From Shewanella saliphila (lineage in GTDB: Bacteria; Pseudomonadota; Gammaproteobacteria; Enterobacterales; Shewanellaceae), in assembly GCF_014648295.1 (NCBI RefSeq), contig NZ_BMQV01000030.1, positions 1 to 56,247 of the forward strand: DNA of 56,247 bases, written 5' to 3'. Positions 9,130-18,339 of this stretch are shown piece after piece (within the stretch, counting starts at the first letter, position 1; every line of letters begins with the position of its first letter). The position numbers and the translations under genes are program-made. The notes beneath the pieces were generated by a model, which worked only from the letters and a program-made list of their open reading frames with translations, searched no databases and was not told the DNA's origin.

Positions 9130-9165
9130 ATTCTATTTTGGCCAGATTATCTGGTCAGACCATCA
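9130..9165 (-). promoter_or_regulatory. fadI promoter with FadR-like operator
   Basis: ATCTGGTCAGACCATCA at 9149-9165 is close to the FadR operator (E. coli fadBA has ATCTGGTACGACCAGAT, from memory). Leftward promoter candidate: TGACCA (9152-9157), 16-nt spacer, TAGAAT (9130-9135), so a bound repressor would cover the -35. A matching site precedes fadL. Confidence 0.65.
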
Positions 9166-9320
9166 AAGTGTGATCTGATTCTAACTTTTTATTGAATAGT
9201 TTTAAACAGGCGTTTACAACTATCTGATTCATTAATAGTTAAAATATGTTAATCCTACTAGCCAAAAACCCATAGAATTCATAACATAGGCTTCAATAAC
9301 CCCAATGCAAACAAAATAAA

Positions 9321-10289
9321 TTGAGTACAGCTATGCCGTTAAGTCGTTTCCACTCACTGCGCGCCTATTTAGATACTGTTGTATTAGGTCAGCCCGTATT
9401 AACCGAAAACCTATTAATTGCACTTATCGCCAATGGCCATTTATTAGTTGAAGGCCCACCAGGCTTAGCCAAAACCCGTGCTGTAAAAGCACTTTGTGAT
9501 GGTGTTGAAGGCGAGTTTCATCGTATCCAATTTACGCCAGATTTGTTGCCCGCCGATTTAACCGGAACTGATATTTACCGTCAGCAAACCGGGACATTTG
9601 AATTTGAAGCTGGGCCCATTTTCCACAACCTTATTTTGGCTGACGAAATTAACCGAGCACCGGCTAAAGTGCAATCAGCACTATTAGAAGCAATGGCTGA
9701 AGGCCAAGTCACGGTGGGGAAAAACAGTTATCCACTACCAGAACTCTTTTTAGTGATGGCAACACAAAACCCATTAGAAAACGAAGGGACTTACCCGCTA
9801 CCCGAAGCGCAGCTAGACCGTTTTTTAATGCACTTAAATCTGGATTACCCCAGTGCAGAAACTGAATGCGAAATTTTGCGTCAATCACGAAAAGAAGCCC
9901 AAACACATCAACTGCCAACTATTGACCCCGTAGCCCAAGCAGATGTATTTGCCGCGCGTGATCAAGCGTTAGAAATTTACCTAGCCGACCCACTTGAAAA
10001 ATACATCGTCGAAATCGTTATGGCCACTCGCCAGCCCGCTCGATACAGTAGTGAACTTGCAAAATGGTTAGAATATGGCGTTAGCCCACGTGCAACCATT
10101 TCATTAGAACGTTGTGCGCGTGCCCGAGCATGGTTATATGAACGCGATTTTGTATCTCCTGAAGATATCCAGGCTGTTGCGCCTAATGTGCTTCGTCACC
10201 GTCTGTTATTGAGCTATCAAGCACAAGCAGAAGGTGTCACCGCCGATCAGGTTATCGACCATATTCTTAGCCAAGTTGCCGTACCTTAA
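9321..10289 (+). CDS. MoxR-family AAA+ ATPase
   Basis: AAA_3 ATPase of the MoxR class, thought to act as a chaperone with the von Willebrand-domain proteins encoded downstream. 322 residues. Walker A GPPGLAKT (45-52), Walker B and following LILADEINRAPAKVQSALLEAM, sensor 1 MATQNPLENEGTYPLPEAQLDRF, and the C-terminal lid with GVSPRATISLERCARA. The start is TTG at 9321 (MSTAMPLSRF); ATG at 9333 is equally possible, and neither has a strong ribosome-binding site. First gene of a six-gene operon with very short gaps or overlaps. A promoter is not obvious in the 240 nt shared with fadI. Confidence 0.93.
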   Translation: MSTAMPLSRFHSLRAYLDTVVLGQPVLTENLLIALIANGHLLVEGPPGLAKTRAVKALCDGVEGEFHRIQFTPDLLPADLTGTDIYRQQTGTFEFEAGPIFHNLILADEINRAPAKVQSALLEAMAEGQVTVGKNSYPLPELFLVMATQNPLENEGTYPLPEAQLDRFLMHLNLDYPSAETECEILRQSRKEAQTHQLPTIDPVAQADVFAARDQALEIYLADPLEKYIVEIVMATRQPARYSSELAKWLEYGVSPRATISLERCARARAWLYERDFVSPEDIQAVAPNVLRHRLLLSYQAQAEGVTADQVIDHILSQVAVP

Positions 10290-10297
10290 AGGCGCAG

Positions 10298-11266
10298 TTG
10301 CATGTTGATATTAGTAAGTATGATAACGCTATGATGCACGATACTCAGTCACTGCCACTCTACAGCGATGGTGTGAATCTAACCGAACAAGAACTTATTG
10401 CGTGTCAAAGCTTGTCAAGGGCGATCCCTGACCGACAATCTCGCGCAAAAGCGGCTTTATCGGGTCATCGTAGTAGCCTAATTAAAGGTCGCGGCATGGA
10501 GTTTGCCGAGGTGCGTCACTACCAAAATGGTGATGACGTACGTACCATTGACTGGCGAGTAACGGCGCGTACCGGAGTGGCACACACAAAATTGTTTGTC
10601 GAAGAGCGCGAACGCCCTATTCTGCTACTTATTGACTTGAGCCACAGCGCTTATTTTGGCTCGCAATTGTTATTGCAATCAGTACAAATTGCCCACTTAG
10701 CTACCACGCTAGGCTGGAATGCAATCAATCATGGCGACCGCCTAGGCGCGCTCATCGCCAGTGAGTCTACTCATTTAGAGCTTAAACCTCGTAGCCGCCG
10801 TCAAGGGATTTTACAGTTAACCTCCGGGTTAATTGACGTTCATCAACAACAGTTAAGCCAAATTAATCAGCTTGTGTCAGCCCCTGACCATATGTTTAAA
10901 GCTTGTCAGCGATTACAACGCATTGCTAAACCAGGTTCATTGATTTGGATTATTAGTGACGGTCAACATATTAATCAACAGTGTTTAGCCCCGCTTACAG
11001 AGTTGTCACGCCATTGTGATATCGGCGCCTTTATGATCACCGACCCCCTTAGACAAGGTACATTAGCCTTACCGAAGCAGTTCACCCTACCAGTGCGAGA
11101 CGGTCAACAACAACTGACGTTAACGCGCCAAAGTTATGATGCATGGTTAGCCAATCAGCAATCACAACAACAGCAATTTATTAACTTAATGAATTTGATT
11201 AAAGTGCAGCCAAGATTAATTGATGCCGCTAAACCACTCAGTGCCCAATTGGATATTTTACGTTAA
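10298..11266 (+). CDS. DUF58 protein of the MoxR/Bat operon
   Basis: 322 residues. DUF58 signature KGRGMEFAEVRHYQNGDDVRTIDWRVTART at about residues 63-92 (only the core motif quoted), then a degenerate von Willebrand fold beginning RPILLLIDLSHS, in which the metal-site serines are only partly kept. DUF58 proteins occur with MoxR ATPases; their biochemical role is not known. No membrane helix is apparent. The start is TTG at 10298, preceded by AAAGGCG; the alternative ATG at 10331 would shorten the product by 11 residues. The stop codon is immediately followed by the next start. Confidence 0.9.
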   Translation: MHVDISKYDNAMMHDTQSLPLYSDGVNLTEQELIACQSLSRAIPDRQSRAKAALSGHRSSLIKGRGMEFAEVRHYQNGDDVRTIDWRVTARTGVAHTKLFVEERERPILLLIDLSHSAYFGSQLLLQSVQIAHLATTLGWNAINHGDRLGALIASESTHLELKPRSRRQGILQLTSGLIDVHQQQLSQINQLVSAPDHMFKACQRLQRIAKPGSLIWIISDGQHINQQCLAPLTELSRHCDIGAFMITDPLRQGTLALPKQFTLPVRDGQQQLTLTRQSYDAWLANQQSQQQQFINLMNLIKVQPRLIDAAKPLSAQLDILR

Positions 11267-11806
11267 ATGACAACCTCAAATTCGCCAATGCCACCAATCA
11301 CAACCGACGTTAATGCTGGGCCATTAGCACAGCTACAAGACATCAAATTGCCCGACCCCATCAGTGCGATGCCCATTGCACCGGGTTATTGGATTATCGC
11401 TGCGCTAATAATCACCTTACTGGCTTGGTTTAGTTTTAAACTGTATAAAAAATATCAACATCATGCACCAAGAAGAATGGCGCTTGCCATGCTAAATCAA
11501 TACGACATTAATGATGATGATTTTGCTGCAAACGTAAATAGCTTACTTAAGCGCACCGCAATGACTTACCTGCCGAGGCAACACCTGGCAAAATTAAATG
11601 GTCAGCCTTGGTTTGCTTGGTTAGATACACGCTTACCAAGCAAACACCAACAACAAATGGGTGAGCTGTTGGTTAAGCGCCACCAGGCGAGTGGCTTAAG
11701 CATTCAAGATAAACAACAATTATTATTGTTAGCCAGGGCTTGGTTAAGCAGCACGCAAGCCTTTAGCGACCACACATTAATCACCACCAAAGTGCAGGAG
11801 GCCTAA
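11267..11806 (+). CDS. DUF4381 membrane protein
   Basis: 179 residues. Proline-rich N-terminus with LQDIKLPDPISAMPIAPGYW, then one membrane helix at about residues 40-60 (WIIAALIITLLAWFSFKLYK), then a mostly helical cytoplasmic part with RTAMTYLPRQHLAKLNGQPWFAWLD. This is the usual pattern of the DUF4381 member of MoxR/Bat operons. It starts directly after the previous stop codon, and its own stop overlaps the ATG of the next gene. Function in the complex unknown. Confidence 0.88.
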   Translation: MTTSNSPMPPITTDVNAGPLAQLQDIKLPDPISAMPIAPGYWIIAALIITLLAWFSFKLYKKYQHHAPRRMALAMLNQYDINDDDFAANVNSLLKRTAMTYLPRQHLAKLNGQPWFAWLDTRLPSKHQQQMGELLVKRHQASGLSIQDKQQLLLLARAWLSSTQAFSDHTLITTKVQEA

Positions 11807-12804
11807 TGTTAGCTTTATATTGGCCATGGTTATTGCTATTACTGCCTTTACCACTATTGATTAAACAAACCAAAACCAGTGATGTCGGTGGACACTTGCA
11901 AATACCGGGAATTGCGACGGCAACTACGGTAATGCATACCTGTAAAAACAAGCAAAGCCGAAAACGTTATTGGTTAATGTGGACCTTTTTATTAATCGCC
12001 ATCGCCAGACCCCAATGGTTAGGTGAGCCTATTGAGCTACCCTCTAAAGGTCGCGACTTAATGATGGCCGTTGACTTATCCGGCAGTATGCAAATTGAAG
12101 ACATGGTGATAAATGGGCAGACAGTCAATCGTTTCACCCTTATTCAGCATGTGCTTAGCAACTTTATTGAGCGCCGAAAAGGCGACAGACTTGGACTGAT
12201 TTTGTTTGCCGACCACGCCTACCTGCAAGCCCCATTAACCCAAGACCGCCGTTCTGTAGCCACTTTTTTAGCGGACGCACAAATTGGTCTCGTGGGCAAA
12301 CAAACCGCCATTGGCGAGGCAATTGCCCTGGCAGTAAAACGCTTCGATCAAGTGGACGAAAGTAACCGTGTATTAATTTTATTAACTGACGGCTCAAACA
12401 ATGCCGGCAGTATTGAACCAGAAGTGGCTGCGCAAATCGCCGCCAAACGTAACATCACCATTTACACCATAGGTGTTGGGGCTGAAGTATTTGAGCGTCG
12501 CACAATATTTGGTAAAGAACGCGTTAATCCGTCAATGGATTTAGACGAAGCCCAATTGAAAAAACTGGCTGAGATGACGAATGGCTATTACTTTAGAGCG
12601 CGCAACACTGAAGAATTAGACAGCATTTATCAACAAATCGATAAGCTTGAACCCGTCAGTCGCGACCAGCTCAGTTATCGCCCTAAAAGTGAATTATTTT
12701 ACTGGCCTTTGTTAATGTCTTTGCTTATCAGTTTACTTATTGTATTACAGCAACAATGGCCGACGTTGTTTGCTCCTAAAAGCATCACCAAAGGAGCTAA
12801 CTGA
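11806..12804 (+). CDS. batA: BatA-like von Willebrand factor A membrane protein
   Basis: 332 residues. N-terminal helix (LALYWPWLLLLLPLPLLI), second helix near residue 50 (YWLMWTFLLIAIARPQWLG), a VWA domain with intact metal-ion site (DLSGS, later TAIGEAIALA and LLTDGSNNAG), and a C-terminal helix (FYWPLLMSLLISLLIVL). Inner-membrane protein with the VWA domain facing the periplasm, as known for BatA-type (aerotolerance) proteins. The ATG overlaps the DUF4381 stop (TAATG) and is preceded by GGAGG. Confidence 0.92.
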   Translation: MLALYWPWLLLLLPLPLLIKQTKTSDVGGHLQIPGIATATTVMHTCKNKQSRKRYWLMWTFLLIAIARPQWLGEPIELPSKGRDLMMAVDLSGSMQIEDMVINGQTVNRFTLIQHVLSNFIERRKGDRLGLILFADHAYLQAPLTQDRRSVATFLADAQIGLVGKQTAIGEAIALAVKRFDQVDESNRVLILLTDGSNNAGSIEPEVAAQIAAKRNITIYTIGVGAEVFERRTIFGKERVNPSMDLDEAQLKKLAEMTNGYYFRARNTEELDSIYQQIDKLEPVSRDQLSYRPKSELFYWPLLMSLLISLLIVLQQQWPTLFAPKSITKGAN

Positions 12805-12806
12805 TC

Positions 12807-14891
12807 ATGTTGCATTTTATTCGCCCAGAGTGGCTTTTCGCCCTACTGCCAGTCGCGTTAGTCAGTTTGTTATTTTGGCGTAGACACAGCCAGCAATCAG
12901 CTTGGAAACAATACATAGCACCGCATTTAAGTCAGTTATTGATCAATCAAAGCTCAGACAACAAAAGCCAACCTAAATGGTTGTTAATTGTGTGCTGGAT
13001 TATCGCGGTGGTAGCCTTAGCCGGTCCTGCAGTTAATAAGCAAAATTTACCCGTGTTTGCCACCGAACAAGGCCGAGTGCTGATCATGGACATGTCATTG
13101 TCGATGTACGCCACCGATTTAAGCCCTAACCGTTTGTCATACGCCCGATTTAGAGCCACAGACTTATTGTCAGAGCTAAAAGAAGGTGAAACCGGCCTCA
13201 TTGCCTACGCAGGTGATGCCTATACCATTAGCCCACTGACACGTGACAGCGCAACAATTTTAAATTTGCTGCCCACACTGTCACCAGAAATCATGCCGAC
13301 CAAAGGGTCTAATCTGGCTTCTGCTCTCGCTCTTGCTGAGAATTTATTGGCACAAGGTGGACATGTTGGTGGTGATATAATTTTAATGACCGACGGCGTG
13401 TCAGACAGCCAATTTAATCAGGCCATTAAAACCTTAAAAAACAGTCGATATCGCTTATCGATTATGGCATTTGGCAGTCAACAAGGTGCCCCTATTCGCT
13501 TAGGTGATGGCCAATTGCTACGTGACAACAGCAACGAAGTCGTGGTCGCCAAAACAGATTACGCGTTATTGCAAAAGTTAGCTCAACAACATCAGGGCAT
13601 ACTGGTTCCAGCTCAAACTGATGGCAGTGATGTAAACACGCTCACCGAATGGTTAGCCATCGACGGCGAAGCCACCGAAACAGAGCTTGCGGGTGAATCA
13701 TGGCAAGATTTAGGCCCATACCTAGCCATATTGCTGGTGTTGCCTATGCTGGTTAGTTTTCGCCAGGGCTTAATGACATTAGTGTTAAATCCACTCTTTC
13801 TACTTGGCGGGTTGATGAGCCTAAACGCAGTAAATAGCCAACCTGCACACGCATCGCTTTGGCAAGATTTATGGCAGACTCAAGACCAACAAGCGCAATC
13901 AGCGTTTGAACAAGGTGACTTTTCTCAAGCGGCTGGCACCTTTAACGACCCACAATGGCAAGCCTCAGCACACTATAAAGCGGGTGATTATCAGCAAGCA
14001 CTTGAAGGTTTTGAGCAAGATAACAGCGCCAATGGCTTTTACAACCAAGGTAATGCATTAATGCAGTTCAATGATTATCAAGAAGCGATTAAGCGTTATC
14101 AGCAAGCCATTGAATTACAATCGCCCTTCGCCGGTGCCGAGCAAAACCTTGAGCTAGCCAAAGAGCTCCTTGAGCAACAGCAGCAGTCACCCTCACAAAA
14201 TCAAGATCAATCTGGCGACGGTGAGCAATCAAACGATTCAAACGCTAATGCTGACCAATCTAATCAGGAAAGTAACTCATCATCTTCTGATCAATCGCAA
14301 TCAGAACAAGGCAATGAGCCACAAGATAACCAGCAAAGCGGGCAACAATCACAAGACAATCCCCAAAGTGATCAGCAAAACCAACAATCATCGGGGCAAG
14401 ATCAAACCAGTGAGCAAAATAGTTCGCCCAACAACGAATCTGAGCAGGCGCAACAAGATCAACAATTAGGCTCTCAACAAGACGATGCGCCGCAAGATCA
14501 ACAGCAGTCGGCATCAAACACTGACGAGAAGGCTGATACCGAACAACAATCATCTCAATCAGGGCAATCCCCCAATGACAACGATGAGCCATTAAGTAAT
14601 GAAGCAAGCATGCAAGCGGCGGCAGAAGCTGCAGAAGAGCAAGCTAATCAACAGCAACAACAAATGAGTGCGGGTAAAGCGTCACCAACGCCAGAAGAGC
14701 AACCTCAAGGCGAGCCTTCAGAGGTGGTTTCAGCAACACAAGTCAATCAAGATGATTTACCTGCAGACATGCAGCGGGCATTACGCGCCGTCAGTGAAGA
14801 TCCGCAGGTGCTCATCCGCAATAAAATGCAACTTGAATATCAAAAACGTCGTCAAAATAGTCAACCGACTAAGGATAATGAACAGTGGTAA
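12807..14891 (+). CDS. batB: BatB-like VWA protein with TPRs and a long Gln/Ser-rich tail
   Basis: 694 residues. Two N-terminal helices, a VWA domain with intact metal site (MDMSLSMYATDLSPNRL, LMTDGVSDS), a helix pair around residues 305-345 (LAILLVLPMLVSF, LVLNPLFLLGGLMSL), then TPR-like helices with a recognisable unit NGFYNQGNALMQFNDYQEAI. From about residue 455 to 640 the chain is almost entirely Q, S, N, D, E and P and is probably disordered. The conserved end is DDLPADMQRALRAVSEDPQVLIRNKM. The protein thus combines BatB and BatC roles. GGAG lies ahead of the ATG, and the next gene starts before this one ends. Confidence 0.9.
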   Translation: MLHFIRPEWLFALLPVALVSLLFWRRHSQQSAWKQYIAPHLSQLLINQSSDNKSQPKWLLIVCWIIAVVALAGPAVNKQNLPVFATEQGRVLIMDMSLSMYATDLSPNRLSYARFRATDLLSELKEGETGLIAYAGDAYTISPLTRDSATILNLLPTLSPEIMPTKGSNLASALALAENLLAQGGHVGGDIILMTDGVSDSQFNQAIKTLKNSRYRLSIMAFGSQQGAPIRLGDGQLLRDNSNEVVVAKTDYALLQKLAQQHQGILVPAQTDGSDVNTLTEWLAIDGEATETELAGESWQDLGPYLAILLVLPMLVSFRQGLMTLVLNPLFLLGGLMSLNAVNSQPAHASLWQDLWQTQDQQAQSAFEQGDFSQAAGTFNDPQWQASAHYKAGDYQQALEGFEQDNSANGFYNQGNALMQFNDYQEAIKRYQQAIELQSPFAGAEQNLELAKELLEQQQQSPSQNQDQSGDGEQSNDSNANADQSNQESNSSSSDQSQSEQGNEPQDNQQSGQQSQDNPQSDQQNQQSSGQDQTSEQNSSPNNESEQAQQDQQLGSQQDDAPQDQQQSASNTDEKADTEQQSSQSGQSPNDNDEPLSNEASMQAAAEAAEEQANQQQQQMSAGKASPTPEEQPQGEPSEVVSATQVNQDDLPADMQRALRAVSEDPQVLIRNKMQLEYQKRRQNSQPTKDNEQW

Positions 14892-16507
14892 TCAGAACTT
14901 TATGTAGCCTATTGCTATTTATTATTGCCTCACCGGCTTTTGCACTTAGCCAAGTACAAGCAACGGTCGATCGTAACCCCGTGGTTGCAGGCGAATACTT
15001 TGTACTCGATATTGTTGCCGATGACGACCTCAATGCCGGCGCCCTTGATACTTCTGTGTTATTACAAGACTTTATCGTTGGCCGAACCAGTGTTGGTCGT
15101 AGCACCAAAATGGTTAACTTTGACACCACACGCGAAACTCGTTGGCAGGTATTACTGTCGCCTAAAAGTATGGGCAGGGTGACCATTCCGGCCTTTAATA
15201 TAAAAGGCGTTAGCTCAAATCCCATTAACTTAAATGTTATAGCGCAAGGCACTAAAGCTGATGAGCGACAAAATGTGTTTATTAAAGTGCAAACCAACGC
15301 ATCTGAAGCTTACGTCGGCCAACTCATTACCTATAAAGTTAAGTTATACCTCGCAGTCGAACTGCAACGTGGAGTATTAAGTGCGCCTGACATTGAAGGC
15401 GCGCAGATTAAACAAATTGGTGAAGATAAAGACGGCACTGAAATACTTGATGGTCGCCGCTTTCGGGTAATAGAACGAACTTACGGCATTATTGCTGACT
15501 TGCCTGGTGAGTTAGTGATCAACGGGGCAAGCTTCTCCGGTGACGTATTAATAGAGGCTCAAAGACGTGGTGGCATGTTTGGTTTTAATGAAAGCCGCCC
15601 AATGCAAACAGAAGCTGAACGTGAAGTGATTCAAATCAACTCAATACCACCCAGTTATCAGGGTAAATGGCTGGTCAGCGACATTGTGATGTTAAAAGAA
15701 ACCTGGCCGGAAGATGTTAGCGAATTTGAAGTGGGCAGCCCAATTACCCGCGCTATCAGCCTTATTGCTTCAAATACTGATGACACAAGCTTACCTGACA
15801 TTGACATTCCGTTAGCTGAAGGATTAAAAGCTTACCCTGAAAAGCCCACAAGACAAACCTTTGTGCGTGACAATCAAGTGGTGTCGCAATACAGCTTAAC
15901 AACCGCGATAGTACCGACAAAGCCTGGCACTTACACCTTACCTGAAATCCGCGTGCCCTGGTGGAACCCACATCTTAAAAAGCAGCAATTTGCCACATTA
16001 CCAGAACGTACTATTAACGTTGTGGGTAGTAGTGCAACAACAACGGATATCCCAGCAGCCAACAGTTTTAGCGCTACTAGCAATCCGCAATATTGGCCTA
16101 TCATCGCAGCAGTATTTGCCACACTATGGCTAATCACATTAGTGCTATGGCGCCGTGCAGTAGCGGCAAGTTACTCATACAATCCACAACCAAAGCCTAA
16201 TGCACCGCGTAAAACCGCCACCACAGGCTTAAATGCCATTATTCATGCTTGCGATAGAAATGACAGCAGCGCGGCAATGACCGCAGTACAAGCCTACTTT
16301 AGTGAGCGTTTAGGCCAACCTATGACGCTCAGCCAAATTAGCGGTTTATCGGTCCCGCTGGCTAGCGCTATTCATAAACTGCAAGCCGATAAATACAGTC
16401 GTAAGCCGCAGACTATGGATAAAAAATCACTCATGGATGCCATTCTGGCTTACAAAGAGCAACCGCAATCCCACAAGAAATCACTTATCGCAGAATTAAA
16501 CCCTTAA
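14885..16507 (+). CDS. batD: BatD-like oxygen-tolerance protein
   Basis: 540 residues. Signal peptide (MVIRTLCSLLLFIIASPAFA), an Ig-like N-terminal region beginning LSQVQATVDRNPVVAGEYFVLDI, then typical BatD core text such as VNFDTTRETRWQVLLSPKS and GTYTLPEIRVPWWNP. One membrane helix lies at about residues 396-416 (YWPIIAAVFATLWLITLVLW), followed by a cytoplasmic tail. Start GTG at 14885 overlaps the batB end by 7 nt. Mostly periplasmic, presumably interacting with the VWA proteins. Known Bat systems are tied to envelope stress or oxygen tolerance, but the mechanism is unsettled. Confidence 0.9.
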   Translation: MVIRTLCSLLLFIIASPAFALSQVQATVDRNPVVAGEYFVLDIVADDDLNAGALDTSVLLQDFIVGRTSVGRSTKMVNFDTTRETRWQVLLSPKSMGRVTIPAFNIKGVSSNPINLNVIAQGTKADERQNVFIKVQTNASEAYVGQLITYKVKLYLAVELQRGVLSAPDIEGAQIKQIGEDKDGTEILDGRRFRVIERTYGIIADLPGELVINGASFSGDVLIEAQRRGGMFGFNESRPMQTEAEREVIQINSIPPSYQGKWLVSDIVMLKETWPEDVSEFEVGSPITRAISLIASNTDDTSLPDIDIPLAEGLKAYPEKPTRQTFVRDNQVVSQYSLTTAIVPTKPGTYTLPEIRVPWWNPHLKKQQFATLPERTINVVGSSATTTDIPAANSFSATSNPQYWPIIAAVFATLWLITLVLWRRAVAASYSYNPQPKPNAPRKTATTGLNAIIHACDRNDSSAAMTAVQAYFSERLGQPMTLSQISGLSVPLASAIHKLQADKYSRKPQTMDKKSLMDAILAYKEQPQSHKKSLIAELNP

Positions 16508-16569
16508 CCCTTCACCTTTAAAAGGGTTTACCTCAATCGCCCCAGCTCAGATTGACCGCTGGGGTGATT
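16506..16569 (+). terminator. Candidate terminator after the bat operon
   Basis: Two hairpins in series. AACCCTT (16506-16512) pairs with AAGGGTT (16522-16528). AATCGCCCCAGC (16535-16546) pairs with GCTGGGGTGATT (16558-16569), with one G-T pair. Neither has a good T tract, so termination may be partial. Confidence 0.45.
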
Positions 16570-16634
16570 TATCTTGCTATTACCACTAGAGCTTTTTAAG
16601 CTATTGAGCATGTTTAACTAAAAAAAGTTAAAAA

Positions 16635-17198
16635 ATGTTCGGATCCCTACGAAAGAAAAAGGCTGATGTCGCGGTCTTATCTGACATGGTAACAAAACAA
16701 CGACGATACGATAGCCTTGTCAGGGCACTTCATACCGACATATTCCGTTATGCCTTTTGGCTTTGTGGAGATAAACATGTTGCAGAAGACATCACTCAAG
16801 AAACGTTCTTAAGGGCATGGCGCTCTTTAGATTCTTTAAAAGATGATAAAGCCGCAAAAGCGTGGCTTATTACCATTTTACGCCGAGAAAATGCCAGACG
16901 TTTTGAGCGCAAACAATTTGACTACAGCGATGTTGAGCAAGATTTACTTGAAGATGTTTACTCTTCAAGCAATGAAGATGAAACAGAGCAATATTGGCTT
17001 CGTCGCCAAATAGGTAAGCTCGATATCGAATACCGAGAACCTTTGTTATTGCAACTGATTGGTGGATTTAGTGGCGATGAAATTGCCGATATGCTGGAAT
17101 TGAACCGCAATACGGTCATGACGCGCCTATTCAGAGCTAGAAACCAATTAAAAGAAGCATTAGAAGCACCAGAGGTAAGAGGTCAATCAAATGGATGA
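16635..17198 (+). CDS. ECF-type RNA polymerase sigma factor
   Basis: 187 residues. Region 2 is visible as YDSLVRALHTDIFRYAFWLC and HVAEDITQETFLRAWRSLD; region 4 as REPLLLQLIGGFSGDEIADML followed by ELNRNTVMTRLFRARNQLKEAL. Sigma factor of the extracytoplasmic-function class. Start ATG at 16635 with weak ribosome-binding sequence. The last codons overlap the next gene by 8 nt (ATGGATGA), as usual for a sigma/anti-sigma pair. What it controls cannot be read here, and no typical ECF autoregulatory promoter was recognised upstream. Confidence 0.92.
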   Translation: MFGSLRKKKADVAVLSDMVTKQRRYDSLVRALHTDIFRYAFWLCGDKHVAEDITQETFLRAWRSLDSLKDDKAAKAWLITILRRENARRFERKQFDYSDVEQDLLEDVYSSSNEDETEQYWLRRQIGKLDIEYREPLLLQLIGGFSGDEIADMLELNRNTVMTRLFRARNQLKEALEAPEVRGQSNG

Positions 17199-17898
17199 TC
17201 TACAATTTCGTCGTCAAGCATATGGCGACCCCAATAATCAATTCGACGAGTTTTTAGCGCACATTGCTGAAAATGAAGACGATGCTAAATTTGTCAAAGA
17301 CCTAAAAGCATTTGACCAAAAATTGACTCAGGCATTGGCTATTGATGTACCTGAAGGTCTGGCTGATAAGTTATTATTGCGACAGCAATTAAGCCAACAC
17401 CAACAGACCAAAAAGCATGGCCGATATATGATGGCCATGGCGGCATCGGTTGCCTTTGTCGTGGGCGTCAGTTTTAGCATGTTACGGTTTACCCCGGTGA
17501 ATTTATCTGAGAACTCATTAGCACACGTTCACCATGAAACCAAAGCATTGGTGATGGAGCAAGATATTGGCTTTAATGATGTCAACTTTAAGCTTGCGAG
17601 CATAAAAGGCTTAAGTGATTCAAAATTCATCAAGCAGCCAGGGCGAGTGTTTTATACCTCTTATTGTGATTTTCAAGGGGTTAAGTCACTGCATTTGGTG
17701 ATGGCTGATGAATTAGGAAATAAAGTGACATTGTTTATTGTACCTGCAGAAAGCCGCGTTGTATTAGAAGAAGCGTTTGCTGACAACCAATACAAAGGCC
17801 AGAGCTTTCAAACAGCTGATGCTTATATGGTCCTTGTTGGTGAACCCGCTTCTGATCTAGATTTTGTTAAAAAAGAAGTAGAAAACACCTTCATTTAG
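17191..17898 (+). CDS. DUF3379-type membrane anti-sigma protein
   Basis: 235 residues. Cytosolic N-terminal part (MDDLQFRRQAYGDPN, later DAKFVKDLKAFDQKL), one membrane helix at about residues 82-101 (YMMAMAASVAFVVGVSFSML), and a periplasmic C-terminal domain with one cysteine in FYTSYCDFQGVKSLHLVM. The architecture and text match DUF3379 proteins that accompany ECF sigma factors in Shewanella and relatives. The role as anti-sigma factor is inferred from the overlap with the sigma gene and the topology. A terminator follows. Confidence 0.85.
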   Translation: MDDLQFRRQAYGDPNNQFDEFLAHIAENEDDAKFVKDLKAFDQKLTQALAIDVPEGLADKLLLRQQLSQHQQTKKHGRYMMAMAASVAFVVGVSFSMLRFTPVNLSENSLAHVHHETKALVMEQDIGFNDVNFKLASIKGLSDSKFIKQPGRVFYTSYCDFQGVKSLHLVMADELGNKVTLFIVPAESRVVLEEAFADNQYKGQSFQTADAYMVLVGEPASDLDFVKKEVENTFI

Positions 17899-17917
17899 TC
17901 AAACCCGTTACCGAATA

Positions 17918-17953
17918 AAATCCGCTATTTCATTGAATAGCGGATTTTTTTTG
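17918..17953 (+). terminator. Terminator of the sigma/anti-sigma operon
   Basis: AAATCCGCTATT, a 6-nt loop, AATAGCGGATTT, then a run of T. Confidence 0.9.
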
Positions 17954-17963
17954 ATCATGAATA

Positions 17964-18270
17964 ATACCAATTCCATTAATTATCTGGTCATTCAGCGGGA
18001 GTTCTGTGTCTTCTAGGCAAGTAATAGAATTGAAGGCATAGTTGCTCTCGGCAACTGCTCCTGCGTTGCTCTACCTTCTGCATCCATGCAGTCGTACGTC
18101 AAAATGCTATTAAGCAGCATAGAAGGCACAGAAACCCGCCTTGCAGGAAGCACTCAGACCGTTCATTTCTTTCATCGTCTTAGAAGGGAATAACCATTAT
18201 TACAACAATGCGCCTCAAACTGAACAGTCTGAGTGACTCTGATTGGTCACATAATTAATGGAATTGGTAT
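17964..18270. mobile_element. MITE-like element, 307 bp, with 20-bp perfect terminal inverted repeats
   Basis: ATACCAATTCCATTAATTAT (17964-17983) is exactly repeated in reverse complement at 18251-18270. Sequence just inside the ends is also partly complementary (CTGGTCATTCAG against GTGACCAATCAG). The interior has no ORF but contains short palindromic stretches (TTGCTCTCGGCAA, GCATCCATGC). It fills the gap between the anti-sigma terminator and putP. I associate such ends with a repeat common in Shewanella genomes, from memory. No clear target-site duplication was found. Confidence 0.75.
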
Positions 18271-18339
18271 GCGTCAAAGTGTGAACCAGCGCAAAGTTCT
18301 GCTAGGATTGCGACATAAAAATAATTCACAGGACACAAT

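Noticed and set aside
13900..14900. Several frames overlapping the batB tail
   Set aside because: Produced by the CAA/CAG-rich low-complexity coding sequence read in other frames.
17979..17995. FadR-like half-site in the MITE-like element
   Set aside because: Only the ATCTGGTC half matches; the other half does not, and it belongs to the element's conserved end.
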